Positions 6,401 through 7,213 of a stretch of 7,213 nucleotides of DNA are shown here, in pieces (the stretch's first letter is position 1; the number at the start of each line of letters is the position of its first letter). This stretch comes from Verrucomicrobia bacterium UBA673. Its GTDB lineage: Bacteria > Verrucomicrobiota > Verrucomicrobiia > Limisphaerales > UBA1096. The stretch covers positions 1-7,213 of the forward strand of contig DBNL01000166.1 in NCBI GenBank assembly GCA_002299785.1. The letters run 5' to 3'. The position numbers and the translations under genes were made by a program. The notes below the pieces were generated by a model that saw nothing but the letters and a program-made list of their open reading frames with translations, searched no databases and had not been told where the DNA came from.

Positions 6401-7213
6401 CAAGAACAAGATCCTGGAAATTATCAGTGGCTTCACCAAAAAATTTGATGACCTGAAGGAGAAGAACAAGGCTCAGGCATCTCGCGTAGCAGCCGGTGAT
6501 GAGATCGACTCGGGTGTGATCAAGTCGGTTCGGGTTTTCATCGCCTCCAAGCGCAAGCTATCAGTGGGAGACAAGATGGCGGGTCGCCACGGCAACAAGG
6601 GCGTTGTCGCCAAAATCATCCCCGAGGAGGATATGCCTCATCTCGCGGATGGAACGCCGGTGGACTTCATCCTCAACCCGCTGGGTGTGCCTTCCCGAAT
6701 GAATGTTGGGCAGGTGTTCGAATGCCACCTTGGCTGGGCGGCAGAGAAACTCGGGATCAAGATCGCCACACCGGTTTTTGACGGTATCAAGGAGGATCGG
6801 ATCAAGGAATACCTCGAAGAAGCCGGGCTTCCGTCAACCGGGAAAGCACGCCTTTTTGATGGGCAGACAGGGGAACCACTCGATCAGGATACGGTTGTTG
6901 GGTATACTTACATGCTTAAGCTGGGACATTTGGTCGCCGACAAGATACATGCCCGCGCGGTGGGCCCGTACTCGCTTGTTACCCAGCAGCCGCTTGGGGG
7001 CAAGGCGCAGTACGGCGGTCAGCGTTTCGGTGAGATGGAGGTATGGGCTCTGGAGGCTTACGGCGCCGCCTACATGTTGCAGGAGTTGCTCACCGTGAAA
7101 TCCGACGACGTCCAAGGAAGGACCCGGATTTATGAGAGCTTGGTCAAGGGTGATCACGCGCTGGAGGCCGGTGTCCCGGAATCGTTCAACGTTTTGGTCA
7201 AGGAAATGCAGTC
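3459..7213 (+). CDS. rpoB: DNA-directed RNA polymerase subunit beta (3' end cut by window)
   Basis: The beta subunit of core RNA polymerase forms half of the active-site cleft. The frame is open without a stop from ATG 3459 (MPNKVNSRLNFGNIK) to the window end, 1251 codons. An in-frame TAA at 3453 rules out an earlier start. In order: protrusion and lobe domains (about 20-430); the fork region with the rifampicin-binding cluster GRSQLSQFMDQINPLAELTH at 454-473, where H473 and S478 match E. coli H526 and S531; the hybrid-binding domain (about 640-1175) with catalytic-site lysines K1039 and K1047 in GDKMAGRHGNKG; H1164; and the C-terminal clamp domain with LTVKSDD at 1211-1217. It ends within PESFNVLVKEMQ, so only roughly a dozen residues are missing. 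A helical insert lies at about 890-1012. The 47-residue proteobacterial segment after the LG.AA motif is absent. rpoC is expected downstream. Confidence 0.98.
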   Translation, partial: MPNKVNSRLNFGNIKEIITPPNLIEIQVDSYHEFLQAEISPEKRESVGLEAVFNEIFPVTSYDEKVELKYNHYEIGAPKMDWLKCIDEGQTYGAPLHVFFRLKDQNGTKEEKVFMGEVPLITPQGSFVINGAERVIVSQLHRSPGVAFEATRHPNGKMLHSFRVIPDRGSWFEAQFDTNDMLYVYLDRKKRRRKFLITTFLRAINFLEGADTSSDASLLNTFYKVEEVATKKAAGMDDLENKVLISDLVEPSKGIVVARAFEPLSKAVVKRVSELGVKKIQIVDVSSDDGLIIRCMAKDPAHNEEEALKEIYKRLRPGDPPTPANARALVKRLFFDPKRYDLGRVGRYKMNQKLGLKGDDGSRTLMKEDLVEATKYLLRLKLGDGTIDDIDHLGSRRVRTVGELLANQCRVGLARTERLVKERMTLFDQELDTMTPAKLINPKALSAVVRDFFGRSQLSQFMDQINPLAELTHKRRLSALGPGGLSRERAGFEVRDVHPSHYGRICPVETPEGPNIGLIASLATFARVNDFGFIESPYRKVVKGRVTNKVDYLTGDLEEKYFIAQANQPIDDRGNFTTEQVACRFRADFVDMLPDKVDYMDVSPKQLVSVAASLIPFLEHDDANRALMGSNMQRQAVPLLITEAPFVATGMETKVARDSHALVLADADGVVASVTADEIVITKTGKMPENRRKTKHRPDEGCWVYSMRKYHRSNAGTCINQKPLLSVGDKVKKGDSIADGPCTNGGELAIGKNVLVAYMPWNGYNFEDAICISERIVKDDVFTSIHIGEYDVTARDTKLGPEEVTRDIPNLGEEALSDLDMDGVIRVGAEVGPGDILVGKITPKSETELAPEERLLRAIFGEKAADVKDSSLKVPSGVSGKVMGVKISSKKEGDKGLKAAASEARKQGKLLEDEYKKELNSLHEHLTENLSNILLGEKIPLDVTNTETGDVIIPANRKITKTLLRKLSLVYDCISIDPSPIKNKILEIISGFTKKFDDLKEKNKAQASRVAAGDEIDSGVIKSVRVFIASKRKLSVGDKMAGRHGNKGVVAKIIPEEDMPHLADGTPVDFILNPLGVPSRMNVGQVFECHLGWAAEKLGIKIATPVFDGIKEDRIKEYLEEAGLPSTGKARLFDGQTGEPLDQDTVVGYTYMLKLGHLVADKIHARAVGPYSLVTQQPLGGKAQYGGQRFGEMEVWALEAYGAAYMLQELLTVKSDDVQGRTRIYESLVKGDHALEAGVPESFNVLVKEMQ

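Noticed and set aside
6703..7098. A 131-codon + strand frame and an overlapping 107-codon minus-strand frame.
   Set aside because: Both overlap the most conserved C-terminal part of rpoB in other frames and show Arg-rich, low-complexity products without known motifs.
1..7213. A novel defence, mobile or secondary-metabolism system.
   Set aside because: Every substantial open frame belongs to a universally conserved housekeeping gene in its standard order; there are no transposases, integrases, repeat arrays or compositional breaks.

Overview
The window is the classic bacterial secE-nusG-rplK-rplA-rplJ-rplL-rpoB cluster. All genes are on the + strand, in the usual order, with no sign of rearrangement, mobile elements, CRISPR or laterally acquired cargo. 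The organism is a bacterium of moderate GC. The RpoB sequence suggests the PVC superphylum and most likely Verrucomicrobiota: the N-terminal 'NFGNIKEIITPPNLIEIQ' type start, the 'PDRGSWFEAQFDTNDMLYVY' stretch, ITPKSE in place of ITPKGE, and a long helical insert before the GDKMAGRHGNKG motif. That placement is by eye and memory, not by tree.

Layout: bases 1-22 are the 3' end of a tRNA cut by the window edge (T-loop, T-stem and acceptor strand, discriminator G, encoded CCA). Its position before secE makes tRNA-Trp the best guess. Then come secE (61-429, preprotein translocase subunit), nusG (441-989, transcription factor), rplK (1032-1457, L11), rplA (1508-2215, L1), rplJ (2238-2750, L10), rplL (2871-3254, L7/L12) and rpoB (3459 to the window end, RNA polymerase beta). 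RpoB lacks only its last residues, by comparison with the conserved C-terminal PESFNVL motif. The genes serve protein export, transcription elongation, the ribosomal L1 stalk, the L11/L10/L7-L12 GTPase stalk, and the core of RNA polymerase, a grouping that matches ribosome and polymerase output.

The non-coding parts hold most of what is worth a second look. No gap exceeds 204 bases. The nusG-rplK gap has a perfect 14-base palindrome. The rplJ-rplL gap (120 bases) has two consecutive hairpins just before rplL. The rplL-rpoB gap (204 bases) has an 8-bp GCAA-tetraloop hairpin followed by a short T run (attenuator-like), an AT-rich stretch, and a long hairpin with an internal loop. It also holds a short open frame that overlaps the rpoB start codon. 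Most start codons lack a clear Shine-Dalgarno sequence and several are preceded by A-rich tracts.

I found no previously undescribed biological system here. The candidate regulatory structures between rplJ, rplL and rpoB are the most interesting items, and they parallel known control of this operon in other bacteria.
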